64,000 bases of DNA from Arthrobacter ipis (GTDB lineage Bacteria > Actinomycetota > Actinomycetes > Actinomycetales > Micrococcaceae): the NCBI RefSeq assembly GCF_014694315.1, contig NZ_JAAOXD010000002.1, positions 124,001 through 188,000 on the forward strand. Reading direction: 5' to 3'. The notes under the pieces are model-generated. The model saw only the letters and a list, made by a program, of their open reading frames with translations, ran no database searches and had not been told where the DNA came from. How positions within the stretch are numbered: the stretch's first letter is position 1; each line of letters starts with the position of its first letter. This document shows, in pieces, positions 10,515-19,940 of the stretch. The position numbers and the translations under genes were made by a program.

Positions 10515-12755
10515 CTAGCCCCAGCCGACCCCCACGCCGGTCCAGCCGGGGAACCCGCCCAGCCCGTTGCCCCGGTAGAGCCGCAGTGTGCCGTTGGTGT
10601 CCACGGCCAGGATGTCGGTCTTGGCATCGCCGTTGTAGTCACCACGCCCGGTGATGGCGGTCATGGCGTTCCAGCCCGTGCCCACCTGGCTCCTGGCGCC
10701 GAAGCCGCCGCGGCCGTTGCCCGGGTAGCGCCACAGGACGCCGGAGGCGTCCCGCCCCAGCAGGTCCGCCTTGCGGTCGCCGGTCAGGTCGCCGGGGCCG
10801 ACGACGGCGGTCATGGCGTTCCAGCCGGAGCCCGCCTTGGTCCGGGCGAGCCAGCCGCCGCGCCCGTTCCCGGGGTACAGCCAGAGGGCGCCGGTGGTAT
10901 CGCGTGCCAGGACGTCGGCTTTCCCGTCGCCGTTGATGTCGCCGGGACCGATCAGAGCAGTGAACCCGCTCCAGCCGGAGCCCACCTTGACGCGCGTCAG
11001 AAAGCCGCCGCTGCCGTTGCCCGGGTACAGCCAAAGGGCGCCGGAGGCGTCCCGGGCCAGGACGTCCGCGCGCCGGTCACCGTTGAAGTCGCCGGGCGCA
11101 ACCAGCGAGGTGAAGCCGTTCCAGCCGGCACCCACCTGCCTGCGGGCCAGCCAGCCGCCGCTGCCGTTGCCCGGATACAGCCACAGGAAGCCGGAGTTCT
11201 CCCGCGCCAGGACATCGGCCTTGCCGTCGCCGGTAAAGTCGCCGGCGGCGAGCACGGTGCTGAAGTGCAGCACCGCGTTGGCGGCGTCCAGCCGGCCGGC
11301 GCCACAGCCCTGCGGGCAGCCGCCGGTAATGGGCCGTGCGGTGCGCTTAAGGCGGGCTTCGACGGCGGCCGGTGTCGCCGTCGGGCCCATCTGGGCCACG
11401 AGCAGCGCGGCGGCTGCGGACACATGGGGCGCCGCGAAGGAGGTGCCTTCGGACCAGTAGTAATTTGTGCCTGCGCCCTCCGTTGCCGTTGTCTCGCCGT
11501 CGTTCTCCGTGGAGAGAATGCCGTTCGGGAAGCCACTGCCGGGGTCTTCGTCGGTGGTCGGGGTCATGTCACCGCCCGGGGCGGTGATGTCGACGCCGGG
11601 CCCGAAGTTTGAATAGGGGGCCAGGGCGCCGCTGCGGCCGCTCGCAGCGACGCTGATGACGTTCGGGCAGTTGGCGGGGGTGGACTTGGAGGCCTGTGCC
11701 ATTTCATTGCCGGCTGCCGCCACCACGACCGATCCCCTGGCCGTCGCGGTGGCGATGGCATCTTGAAAGGTCTGGGAGCATGGTTCCGTGGCGCCAAGGC
11801 TCAGGTTGATGACGCGGGCAGGATGAAGGTTAATCGGCGTCCCGGGGACCGGCGCTCCGGACGCCCAGAGGATCGCATCGGCAGTATCCGACTCCTGGCC
11901 GCCGCACGGCCCGAGAACCCGCACCGGGAGGATTTTGGCTCCGGGTGCTGCACCTGCCATGCCCACGCGGTTGTTGGTGACTGCCGCAATGATGCCGGCC
12001 ACGTGGGTGCCATGCCAGGAGGAGAACGGGTCACCCGGTACGTCGTCGCCGCACTGGTTATCGGCTGACCGGTCGCCCGGGTCCGTGGCGTCGGCGTCGC
12101 GGCCATCGTTGTCGCCGGATGTAGCTTGGTCTGCGATCATGTCGTAGCCCGCCAGCACGTTCGCGTCCAGATCAACGTGGCTGGTTATGCCGGTGTCGAC
12201 GACGGCCACCACCTGCCCGGCGCCCCGGGTGACGTCCCACGCCCGGGTGGCCCGGATGCCGCCTGTCTCGGCGGACAGATTCCACTGGTCCAGGAACGCC
12301 GGGTCGTTGGGGTTGGCCACTTTGGCCTGCAGTTTGAAGTCAGGCTCGGCATAGGCGACTGCCGGGTCGGCCCGGAGTGAGGCGAGCAGCTTGTCGGCGT
12401 CGCCGTCGCCGAATTCCTTGCTGGTGCGCACCACACGGGCTCCGGTGGCCGTGGCGCGCACCTCCCTGGCGGTGGCCCCGAGCTTGGCGGCGGCGCGGCT
12501 GACCGACTGGGCGCGGAGCGCTGAGCCCGCCCGGGCAGGGTCCTTGAACTTCACGATGAACTGGTCCGTGGGCGGCGTGGCCACCGACGGCCGGCGCGGG
12601 ACGGACTGAAACGATTGGGCCGGCGTCGGGGTTGTCTGGTCGTCATTGGCCGAGGCGGCGGGCGCGATGAGCGCGCCGGCCACCAGCGCGGCGGCGCCTG
12701 CGGACGTAAGGACAGCATGGAGGCGTGCGCGGCGCGTATGAGACATCGAGACCAT
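10515..12755 (-). CDS. Secreted subtilisin-like (S8) protease with FG-GAP repeats
   Basis: 746 residues from the chosen start. Signal peptide 1-36 (LTSAGAAALVAGALIAPAASA), an I9-like propeptide (about 60-150, QFIVKFKD), an S8 catalytic domain (about 165-485) with Asp187 (VAVVDTGI), His248 (WHGTHVAGI), oxyanion Asn350 (AAAGNE) and Ser439 (EGTSFAAPH), and then about five FG-GAP/VCBS repeats of 48 residues, each with a D-x-(N/T)-G-D-x-(K/R)-(A/T)-D calcium-binding loop and LWLYPGNG. Two starts are possible: ATG at 12755 with GGAGGG 12 bases before it, or ATG at 12746 with AGGA at 8 bases. Probably an extracellular protease whose C-terminal propeller binds a surface or polymer. Confidence 0.9.
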   Translation of the reverse strand: MVSMSHTRRARLHAVLTSAGAAALVAGALIAPAASANDDQTTPTPAQSFQSVPRRPSVATPPTDQFIVKFKDPARAGSALRAQSVSRAAAKLGATAREVRATATGARVVRTSKEFGDGDADKLLASLRADPAVAYAEPDFKLQAKVANPNDPAFLDQWNLSAETGGIRATRAWDVTRGAGQVVAVVDTGITSHVDLDANVLAGYDMIADQATSGDNDGRDADATDPGDRSADNQCGDDVPGDPFSSWHGTHVAGIIAAVTNNRVGMAGAAPGAKILPVRVLGPCGGQESDTADAILWASGAPVPGTPINLHPARVINLSLGATEPCSQTFQDAIATATARGSVVVAAAGNEMAQASKSTPANCPNVISVAASGRSGALAPYSNFGPGVDITAPGGDMTPTTDEDPGSGFPNGILSTENDGETTATEGAGTNYYWSEGTSFAAPHVSAAAALLVAQMGPTATPAAVEARLKRTARPITGGCPQGCGAGRLDAANAVLHFSTVLAAGDFTGDGKADVLARENSGFLWLYPGNGSGGWLARRQVGAGWNGFTSLVAPGDFNGDRRADVLARDASGALWLYPGNGSGGFLTRVKVGSGWSGFTALIGPGDINGDGKADVLARDTTGALWLYPGNGRGGWLARTKAGSGWNAMTAVVGPGDLTGDRKADLLGRDASGVLWRYPGNGRGGFGARSQVGTGWNAMTAITGRGDYNGDAKTDILAVDTNGTLRLYRGNGLGGFPGWTGVGVGWG
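10575..11260 (-). repeat. Tandem ~144-bp coding repeats (FG-GAP)
   Basis: Five near-identical units encode the C-terminal propeller of the S8 protease. Each codes for a DxxGDxxAD loop, a WLYPGNG strand and a GxGWN/GWS turn. The DNA copies are similar enough that unequal recombination could change the repeat number. Confidence 0.8.
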
Positions 12756-12900
12756 CCTGTACGGCGCCCTCCAACACCCTCGTGCCGGGACGCGGTTGTA
12801 TCGCGCGGCCCCCGCCGCGTTCAGGGATGAGTCTAGCGGCAGTACCTCCGGCACGGTATCAGGGGCAGGCATCATGACGGCGTGGCGGTGTCAGCAGCTC

Positions 12901-13695
12901 CTAGCCGAGCTTCACCTTCGCCGCTGTGAGCCCCGCGATGACGGCGCCGGCCAGCACCTTGTGGCCGGCGGTATTCGGGTGGATCTTGTCCCCCGTGGTG
13001 AGTTCGGGGTGACCGGCCAACGGCTCGCCCAGGTCAACGTATATCCCGCCGACGCTGATCACGGCCGCCTTCACGGCCTCCTGCATCTGCGCGGCCGCGG
13101 GCGGCATGTCGGCGACACCCCATACGGGGCTCGTGGCGATGATCCTGGCCTGCGGCAGGCCGGCGCGGAGCGTCTTGAAAAGCTGGTTCGCTGCCTCCGT
13201 GAACGCCGCAACGTTGGTGGGGTCATTCCTGCCACCCGACACGATCACAATGGCGGGCGCGCTCTTGATGACCTTCGGCGCCATCTCGTTGTAGTTGGGA
13301 CATACGTCCTTTCCACACGCCCCGGTCCCGCGGGACGCCCGGCGCTTGATGTACCCGGTGCCGCCCTGCGCGAAGTTTTTCATCTTCAACTTGTACTTCG
13401 CCGCCACGATGTCAACGAACCCGGAACCCTTCGCCGCCCCGGTCCCGGCAGAATACGAATCGCCGATGAACGCCACCGTGTCCGTGGCCGGCGCGGATGC
13501 CGGGGCGGACGCGGCGGCCGACGCGGTGACCGACGGCGGGGCGGACGCCGCGGCCGACGGCGTGACCGCCGGCTTCTCGGTACTCTGCACGACGTAGTAC
13601 GAAGGGGCATCGCCGGACGCCGGCCCCGGCTCAGCCGGGGCGCAGCCGCTCAGTGCAAGAAGGCCGGCGGCGGCAGCAAAGGCAAGGCGTTTCAC
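12901..13695 (-). CDS. SGNH/GDSL-hydrolase lipoprotein
   Basis: 264 residues. A lipobox (LLALSGC, Cys18) indicates lipid anchoring to the outer face of the membrane, followed by an Ala/Ser/Pro-rich linker (30-75) and an SGNH hydrolase domain. The blocks are FIGDSYSAG (nucleophile Ser), the FAQGGTGY glycine block, GGRND (Asn) and DKIHPNTAGH (Asp/His). It probably removes or transfers acyl groups on cell-surface glycans or lipids. It lies next to an acyltransferase-3 gene in the same direction, which suggests the two act on the same polymer (inference). Confidence 0.85.
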   Translation of the reverse strand: MKRLAFAAAAGLLALSGCAPAEPGPASGDAPSYYVVQSTEKPAVTPSAAASAPPSVTASAAASAPASAPATDTVAFIGDSYSAGTGAAKGSGFVDIVAAKYKLKMKNFAQGGTGYIKRRASRGTGACGKDVCPNYNEMAPKVIKSAPAIVIVSGGRNDPTNVAAFTEAANQLFKTLRAGLPQARIIATSPVWGVADMPPAAAQMQEAVKAAVISVGGIYVDLGEPLAGHPELTTGDKIHPNTAGHKVLAGAVIAGLTAAKVKLG

Positions 13696-13789
13696 GAAGG
13701 TCCCCCAGAAAGCAGTTGACCAAATAATACGGCAGAAAAATCCGGTGATGCGTCCCGCCCGACCGCTGTTGTTACCGGTTACCGCAGTA

Positions 13790-14893
13790 CTACTTGGCCG
13801 CCAGAGCCTTCTCGGGGTCGGGCGTATCCGCCACCGGCCCGCTACCGGATCCCCTGTTCCGGAGCCTGGCCTCTACGGGACGCTCAAAGAAGGTGTAGGC
13901 GGCGCCGGCAAGCGGGGTGGACACCGCAATGCCGACGACGGCGAACGTGACACGCTCAGCCAGGCTCTCCGGGCCGAGTTCCAGGGCGGTCCGCAGCACC
14001 AGCTCGTGGACCAGGTAAAGCGCGAAGGACCACTCCCCCAGTTTCACCATGGCCGCGGAACTCGCGAACGTGGGGCGCCCTCCGCAGCGGTCACGGTCCG
14101 CATAGGCCGCAATCAGAAGGGCGAAGCCCGGAATGCAGAGCGCGCCCGCCAGCGGCCCGGCAGTATGCCAGGGTGCGATGCCGTCGACGACTTCGAGAAT
14201 CAGGAAGGAACCGAGAGCGGCGGCAGCGCCAACGCCCACACCGAACCTGGGCTTCCAGCCTTTTTTCATGGCGATGGCCAGGCACACGCCCACAATGAAC
14301 TCCGCGACCCGGAACGCAGGGAACGTGTAGAACAGGGCTCCCCAGTCGAAACCGGGCACGAGGGCCAGCAGCACCGACACCAGAGCAACCGCGGCAGCGA
14401 AAACCGCGGCGCCGACGCGGAAGAGCTTCCCCGGCTCTAGACGCGAAAGCCGCACCGCCAGAAACGGGAACACCGCATAGAAGAACGCTTCGCAGGACAG
14501 CGACCAGGACACCCCGTTATAGGCGTAGACCCACTGCTTGTCGCCGAGCCAGCCCTGTACAAGGAAAAGCGAGGCCAGGAGTTGGGGAACAGACTGGTCC
14601 CCTTGGGTGGCGAAAACAAGGACGACGGCGGCCAGTGCCGTGAGCGCGTGCAGCGGCCAGATCCGGGCGAACCGGCGCCAGTAGAACTGCCGCTTGGAGG
14701 TGCCCGGTTTCATGGACCACGCGAGCACGAACCCGGACAGCAGGAAGAAGAACGTCACACCTGTCTGCCCCATGGACACCAGCGGATACGTCTCGGGCAC
14801 CAGCGTCACGGACGCGTGATACAGGACCACGAGAATGGCGGCTATGAACCGCAGTCCTGTTAGTGAATCCAGCCGGGTGCGCGAAACGTTCAT
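13790..14893 (-). CDS. Acyltransferase-3 family membrane protein (OafA/YrhL type)
   Basis: 367 residues with about ten membrane helices and the family's N-terminal signature: LTGLRFIAAILVVLYHAS, then GQTGVTFFFLLSGFVLAWS and FYWRRFARIWPLHALT (RxxRIxP motif). It lacks the C-terminal SGNH domain that many OafA proteins carry; a separate SGNH lipoprotein lies just downstream and could serve that role. Likely O-acetylates an exported polysaccharide at the membrane. Confidence 0.9.
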   Translation of the reverse strand: MNVSRTRLDSLTGLRFIAAILVVLYHASVTLVPETYPLVSMGQTGVTFFFLLSGFVLAWSMKPGTSKRQFYWRRFARIWPLHALTALAAVVLVFATQGDQSVPQLLASLFLVQGWLGDKQWVYAYNGVSWSLSCEAFFYAVFPFLAVRLSRLEPGKLFRVGAAVFAAAVALVSVLLALVPGFDWGALFYTFPAFRVAEFIVGVCLAIAMKKGWKPRFGVGVGAAAALGSFLILEVVDGIAPWHTAGPLAGALCIPGFALLIAAYADRDRCGGRPTFASSAAMVKLGEWSFALYLVHELVLRTALELGPESLAERVTFAVVGIAVSTPLAGAAYTFFERPVEARLRNRGSGSGPVADTPDPEKALAAK

Positions 14894-15011
14894 CCTTTAC
14901 TCCAAGTACGACGGCGATGAACAGACCAGTTTACCGGGTGGGGCAAACCGGCTGCCTGGGCCTGCCGCGCGGTTCCTCCACGGCAGGCCCATGCAAAGAA
15001 CCCGGGCCCGA

Positions 15012-17189
15012 TCAGTGGCTGCCGATGACGTACGTTCCCCAGCCCCCGGCGCCGAGAGTCCTTGCGGGAGCCCAGGCAGACTTGTTCGCCTGGTAGTACA
15101 GCAACGCCCCGGCCTTGTTGCGTGCCAGCAGACCCTGGGTGCCAACTCCGCCAAGCCCGCGGGCTACGGTCAGGGACGTGAAGCCCTGCCAGCCGGCTCC
15201 AATGACCAGCCGCTTCTCGGCGATGAAGGCGCCCCTGCCGTTGGTGCGGTAAAGCACCATCTGGCCGCTGGTGTTGCGCGCCACGATGTCCACGGCTCCG
15301 TCCCGGTTCCAGTCGAGCAGGCTGATGTCCAGCTTCTGCCAGCCTGCACCGATCAGCGTGCCCGCGCTTGGCGTCTTTCCGGAGAGGTTGGCGTAGTGGT
15401 ACAGCTTGCCAGTGGCACCGTGCTTGGCCACGATGGACGGGAACCTGTCGGCGGCCTTCCAGGTCCCGACGTCGATGGTGTAGTTCTGCCAGCCGTCCGT
15501 GCCGATCGTCTCCCGAACAAAGCCGCCGCCGCGCAGGGCCCGGTACAGGTAAAGTTGCCCGGCCTTGGCCTTGCCAAGGATGTCGAAGTAGCCGTCCCGG
15601 TTCCAGTCCGTCACGTGAATCTCGCTGAAACTGCCCCATCCGGTACCGATCTTGACGCGGGCAGCCTTCAGGTTCCCGTAATTCCACAGGGTGCCTGCCG
15701 AATCAATGGCTACGACGCTGTCCTGCGACTTGATCGTGGGCGCAGCGGGAGGGGTGGCAGGCGGGTCCTGTGCAGGCACAAAGGTGTGCGTCCACGCCAG
15801 GGTCCCGGTGACCTGATAGCCCGGAAGAGCCTCGGCGTACACGTCGACCGTTCCCGATGCGGGATAAGTGCCTGGAAGCTTCGGCTGGCCCGCCACGATA
15901 TACCGGACCCCAGGTTCTGAAGGAATAGTGAACGAGGACGGGCCGAAGATGGGTGCGGGTGGTTCAACTTCAATAATAGGAACCGGCCGGAGGTCCTTGG
16001 ACCAGGACGTCGTGCCCTCCAGGACGTAGCCGTACTTGGCCTCAGCGGTAACGGTAATGACTTCCTGCACAAAGTAGGTTCCCGCGTCGCGGACAATCCC
16101 CCCAACCAGGTAACGGACCCCCGGCACGGAAGGAACTATGTACCACCATCCGCCGAAAGTCGGAGCGACGGCCGTGACAGCGATATTCTCCGGGGCCTGT
16201 GGCGGCGTCGGGTCCGGTGTGCTTGGTCCGGTAACTGTGCCGTCGATGAGCTTCACCGTGTACGTGTGGTCGACCCACATTCCGTCCCGCACCATTCCCG
16301 TGACCTTGACCGTGTAGTTCGATTCCCCAGGCCCCTGCGGTAGCTGCAATTGCGGAACGTCAAAAACCAGGGTGTTCGGTCCGTAGCCGTTCATCGCATG
16401 GTAGGTGGTCGCGTGCATGTCTTCCCCGGCAGCATTCGTGACAATAACGCTGGACTGGGAGAAATCGACGTCGTGCCCGGACGACAGTGACCAGCGGCCG
16501 GGCGGCAGCAGCTGCGTCGGGAAGTACCCGGCATTCGGGAAGGCGATGAAGTCGGGGTTGGCCCGGCCGGCGCTGGTCCCGCCGCCAAAGACGTTGACGG
16601 CATTGAACATGCTGGTGGTTCCGATGCCCATGGTGGTCGTCTCCGGATTCAGGAGCCAGCGCCGGTGCCCTACGTCGGCGTTGTTGTATCCGTCGTCGTC
16701 CATGTATCCCCTGAGCGCTACGGACATGGAGGAGATCTCCGGGTAGCTGTAGTGCAGGTTCGAGGTGTTGGCACCGGCCTGCCCCATCGTTGTGAAGCAC
16801 TGCCAGTCGCTCGTGGGATAGTGGCTCAACCCGCCTCGCGCATGCATCATCAGCGCCGCGGCTTGAGCCTTGGCATTCTGCTCGTCGGTGAGGACAATGC
16901 TGTCCAGTCCCGAGAGGCCGCGGAAGAAGTTGATCGCCGCCGTTCCGCTGGCCAGCGAACTCGCCGACTGCGTCCCCGGATTGCACCCTGCCACTGACCC
17001 TGTCCAGTTGATGTCCTCCGCCTCCGAGGGCAGATAGCGGGCCTTATAGGCCGCCACCACTGCATCACGTGACTGCGTGTTGATGGCGTTGTCTGTCTCC
17101 GCCGCCTGTGAAGGCGAGGCCAGTCCGCCAGAGACAAGGGCTGCCAGGAGCAGCACCGAGGCGAGCCGAGGCATCACCGTCTTATTCAT
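15012..17189 (-). CDS. Secreted CAP-domain protein with FG-GAP-like C-terminus
   Basis: 725 residues. A signal peptide (residues 1-30, LASVLLLAALVSGGLASPSQAAE) precedes a CAP/SCP domain (about 40-290; ARGGLSHYPTSDWQC, NNADVGHRRWLLNP). Two repeats of an Ig-like domain follow (about 330-400 and 415-480, each with PGVRY and GTY), then a propeller of FG-GAP-like units with WNRDGxxDI loops (485-725). The start was set at the ATG preceded by GGGGGGAAACAA rather than one ten codons upstream. The CAP domain may bind lipids or cleave a substrate; the propeller resembles that of the nearby S8 protease, hinting at a common surface ligand. Confidence 0.85.
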   Translation of the reverse strand: MNKTVMPRLASVLLLAALVSGGLASPSQAAETDNAINTQSRDAVVAAYKARYLPSEAEDINWTGSVAGCNPGTQSASSLASGTAAINFFRGLSGLDSIVLTDEQNAKAQAAALMMHARGGLSHYPTSDWQCFTTMGQAGANTSNLHYSYPEISSMSVALRGYMDDDGYNNADVGHRRWLLNPETTTMGIGTTSMFNAVNVFGGGTSAGRANPDFIAFPNAGYFPTQLLPPGRWSLSSGHDVDFSQSSVIVTNAAGEDMHATTYHAMNGYGPNTLVFDVPQLQLPQGPGESNYTVKVTGMVRDGMWVDHTYTVKLIDGTVTGPSTPDPTPPQAPENIAVTAVAPTFGGWWYIVPSVPGVRYLVGGIVRDAGTYFVQEVITVTAEAKYGYVLEGTTSWSKDLRPVPIIEVEPPAPIFGPSSFTIPSEPGVRYIVAGQPKLPGTYPASGTVDVYAEALPGYQVTGTLAWTHTFVPAQDPPATPPAAPTIKSQDSVVAIDSAGTLWNYGNLKAARVKIGTGWGSFSEIHVTDWNRDGYFDILGKAKAGQLYLYRALRGGGFVRETIGTDGWQNYTIDVGTWKAADRFPSIVAKHGATGKLYHYANLSGKTPSAGTLIGAGWQKLDISLLDWNRDGAVDIVARNTSGQMVLYRTNGRGAFIAEKRLVIGAGWQGFTSLTVARGLGGVGTQGLLARNKAGALLYYQANKSAWAPARTLGAGGWGTYVIGSH

Positions 17190-17429
17190 TTGTTTCCCCC
17201 CAATTAAAATCCTGATCAAAACCTAACACCGGATTTCGCGTGACCATGGGAATCGCGTTAATCCTTCGGCAATGTTGGGGTTGGGTTCCGGAGCAGTTTA
17301 CTGATTCTTGATGGAACCTTGAGCGCCTCTTGGCTGGCACTTGATGTTGAAACGACAAGCTCTTTCCATCAGAGGCCGGACGGGCGCCGCGGAAGCGAGC
17401 GACAGAGCCGCAACTACTTAGGGGAGACC

Positions 17430-17900
17430 ATGGCAAACATCGCAGGACGCAAGAAGCGCATCATCGTTACCACCGCAGTACTGGCCGCCATCGGCGGCGG
17501 CGCCGCCTTCGCATACTGGAGTGCAACCGGCACCGGCGCGGGGCAGGCAACAGCTGCCGCCGCCAGTGTGCCGTTTACCTTTGTGAGTCAGGCAGCCACG
17601 GGCGGTCCCCTTTCTCCCGGCGGCCCTCAGCAGACCGTTGCCTTCACGGTGACCAACCCGGGCACAGGCGTACAAAACCTGGCCGATGTCGCAGTGACCG
17701 TCGACGAAGCTTGGTCCGTGGGTACCACCCTCCCGTGCACGGCCGCGGATTTCACAGTCGGCCCAGTCGTTGTCACCAAGGGGTCCATCAATGCAGGCGC
17801 GAGTGTTAACGGCACCGTGAAGGTCACCATGATCAACTCCGCCACCAACCAGGACAACTGCAAGGGAGTGACGGTACCCCTGGTCTTTTCCGCGAGCTGA
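17430..17900 (+). CDS. Exported protein with SipW-type signal region
   Basis: 156 residues. The N-terminus RKKRIIVTTAVLAAIGGGAAFAYWSATGTGAG is the SipW-dependent (TasA/camelysin-like) signal seen in many Actinobacteria: a hydrophobic helix followed by AYWSATGTG. The mature part is a beta-sandwich (VAFTVTNPGTGVQNLADVAV; two Cys near residues 105 and 147). It is probably a secreted filament or wall-associated protein. A ribosome binding site AGGGGAGACC precedes the ATG. The dedicated SipW-like peptidase gene, usually adjacent, is not in the window. Confidence 0.75.
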   Translation: MANIAGRKKRIIVTTAVLAAIGGGAAFAYWSATGTGAGQATAAAASVPFTFVSQAATGGPLSPGGPQQTVAFTVTNPGTGVQNLADVAVTVDEAWSVGTTLPCTAADFTVGPVVVTKGSINAGASVNGTVKVTMINSATNQDNCKGVTVPLVFSAS

Positions 17901-17994
17901 AGGCGAAACGGACTGACGTACCTGGTCAGTAGCCCAGTTTTCGGTCTCCGCTGGTAGACCAGCTCTCCGCCCACTTCCTGTTCAGAAGGTAGAC

Positions 17995-19749
17995 ATGCCA
18001 GCCAACCGCACCAGCTCCACCAAGGCCCCCCGGGTGCCTATGGCGGGGCTGGTGCTGCTTGAGCGCTCGGCTATTCGTTGCACAGCTATCGTCGCTTCGC
18101 TTCTGATGGCTGCGTTGGTGGGCGCTCCCTGCGCATCGGCCTTCTGGAGGTCCGTCGGACTCGGAACCGGAAGCGCCGTGACCACGTTGCTGGCCGCACC
18201 GACCGCCGTAACAGTTCCCTCCACCAGCCTGGGTGCCGTGCCCGTGAGCTGGACGGCGTCCGCCGGATCAATAACGCCAACCGGGTACTACGTCACCCGG
18301 ATCACGGGCAGCACCACGGCCGCGGCCTGCGGCAGCAGCCCGGCAGCCTTGCTGGCCAGCACTTCCTGCACGGACAACGCTGTGCCCATCGGCACCCACA
18401 GCTACATAGTCACAGCTGTCTACCGGTCCTGGACAGCCGTCAGCGCAGCCAGCGGCAACATCACAGTGGTGCTGCCGGCAAGCAACCAGCTCGCGTTCGC
18501 ACAGGGCCCGAGCAACGCAATCGCCGGGGCGGCGATGAGTCCTGCAGTCACCGTGACAGTACAGTCCGTGGGGCTTGTTCCGGTCGCGAATGTTCCAGTA
18601 ACGCTTACGCTCGGGAACAATGCGGGCGCGGGCACGCTCTCCGGTACGGTGACGGCTTCCACCAATCTGCTCGGAGTCGCCACGTTTTCGAACCTGTCCA
18701 TCGACAAAGCCGGAAGCGGATACACGCTCACTGCGTCCTCCCCCGGCCTGACGACTGTAAGCAGTGCTGCCTTCAACGTCACACCAGCAGCCGCGAAGAC
18801 GCTACAGATCACTACCGTTCCCGTCTCGGGGGCTGCCTCTGCCACGGCAAACCTCGGCCCTATCACCGTTCAGCGGGTGGATGCCTACGGCAACCTCGTT
18901 ACGGCAGGTAATCTCGCCGTCGGGCTCTCATCCAGCGCAGCCGGAACCGGCACGTTTGCCGCAACGGCCGGCGGTCCGGCAGTCACCGCCGTGACCATCC
19001 CTAACGGGTCGTCGGCTGCGTCCTTCCACTATGGGGACACCAAAGCCGGGACACCTACCCTCACTGCCAGCAGCACGGGTCTGACCGGCGCCTCCCAGGC
19101 GGCAACCATCACCGCCGGCGCAGCCACGAAGCTCGTTGTGATCAGCGCGCCCGTGACGGGGGCAGCGTCTGCATCCGCCACTCTGGGACCGGTCACGGTG
19201 CAGCGGCAGGATGCGTTTGGAAACCCGACGACGGCGGGCTCCACCACGCTGCTTCTCTCCTCCAGTTCCGGGACGACAATCTTCGCCGCCACCTCAGGAG
19301 GCACAGCCATGACCCAGGCGACGATCGCCGCCGGTTCCTCGGTGGCGTCCTTCCACTACGGGGACACCAAGGCAGGGTCCCCCACGTTGACCTTCAGCGC
19401 CACCGGCCTCACCTCCGCGACGCAAACAACGACCGTGACCGCCGCGCCGATGTCCCGGCTCAAGTTCGTTGGACAGCCCGTTACTCCAGTCGACAAGAAT
19501 TTCCCGTTCAGTCCCTCGATTTCCGTCGAGGTCGTAGACCAGTTCGACAACCGTGTCGACAGCACGGCATCCATCACAATCACGACAGTCGCGCCCTGCC
19601 AGATCAAGGGGACAGCAGTCCATACGGCCGTCGCAGGCCTGGCGACCTTTGCGGACCTGCAGCCTCAGGGCGCCAGCTCAAACTGCACGCTTACGGCAAC
19701 CAGCGGAACGCTTGCAGCAGCCAACAGCTCGGTGTATTCGACCAAGTAG
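17995..19749 (+). CDS. Secreted protein with Ig-like (Big_1/filamin-type) repeats
   Basis: 584 residues. A signal helix (about 28-50) ends in CASAFWRSVGLGTGSAV, a variant of the AFWS-type signal of the gene upstream. The rest is beta-rich, with a fibronectin-like part (55-165) and then four Ig-like units. Two of these are near duplicates, each carrying LGPxTVQRxDAxGN and ASFHYGDTKAGxPTLT. A ribosome binding site GAAGGTAG precedes the ATG. With the 17430 gene it forms a two-gene unit of predicted surface or matrix proteins; no anchor motif is seen at the C-terminus. Confidence 0.75.
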   Translation: MPANRTSSTKAPRVPMAGLVLLERSAIRCTAIVASLLMAALVGAPCASAFWRSVGLGTGSAVTTLLAAPTAVTVPSTSLGAVPVSWTASAGSITPTGYYVTRITGSTTAAACGSSPAALLASTSCTDNAVPIGTHSYIVTAVYRSWTAVSAASGNITVVLPASNQLAFAQGPSNAIAGAAMSPAVTVTVQSVGLVPVANVPVTLTLGNNAGAGTLSGTVTASTNLLGVATFSNLSIDKAGSGYTLTASSPGLTTVSSAAFNVTPAAAKTLQITTVPVSGAASATANLGPITVQRVDAYGNLVTAGNLAVGLSSSAAGTGTFAATAGGPAVTAVTIPNGSSAASFHYGDTKAGTPTLTASSTGLTGASQAATITAGAATKLVVISAPVTGAASASATLGPVTVQRQDAFGNPTTAGSTTLLLSSSSGTTIFAATSGGTAMTQATIAAGSSVASFHYGDTKAGSPTLTFSATGLTSATQTTTVTAAPMSRLKFVGQPVTPVDKNFPFSPSISVEVVDQFDNRVDSTASITITTVAPCQIKGTAVHTAVAGLATFADLQPQGASSNCTLTATSGTLAAANSSVYSTK

Positions 19750-19940
19750 AACGTGTTCCGGTGCGGCCAGCACCATCAAGGCGCATCCTCGACCGCTCAG
19801 GCATGCTGGATGGGTCAGTGCGCGTCGTTTACAAACAGCGGGCCGGAGGCCACAATTGGTCGGATCACGGCCCCCACAGGGTGGCTGTGCGCGGCGTGGC
19901 GACCGCAGGGGCTGCCCGCAGCCGATCCCAAGGAGCGTTC

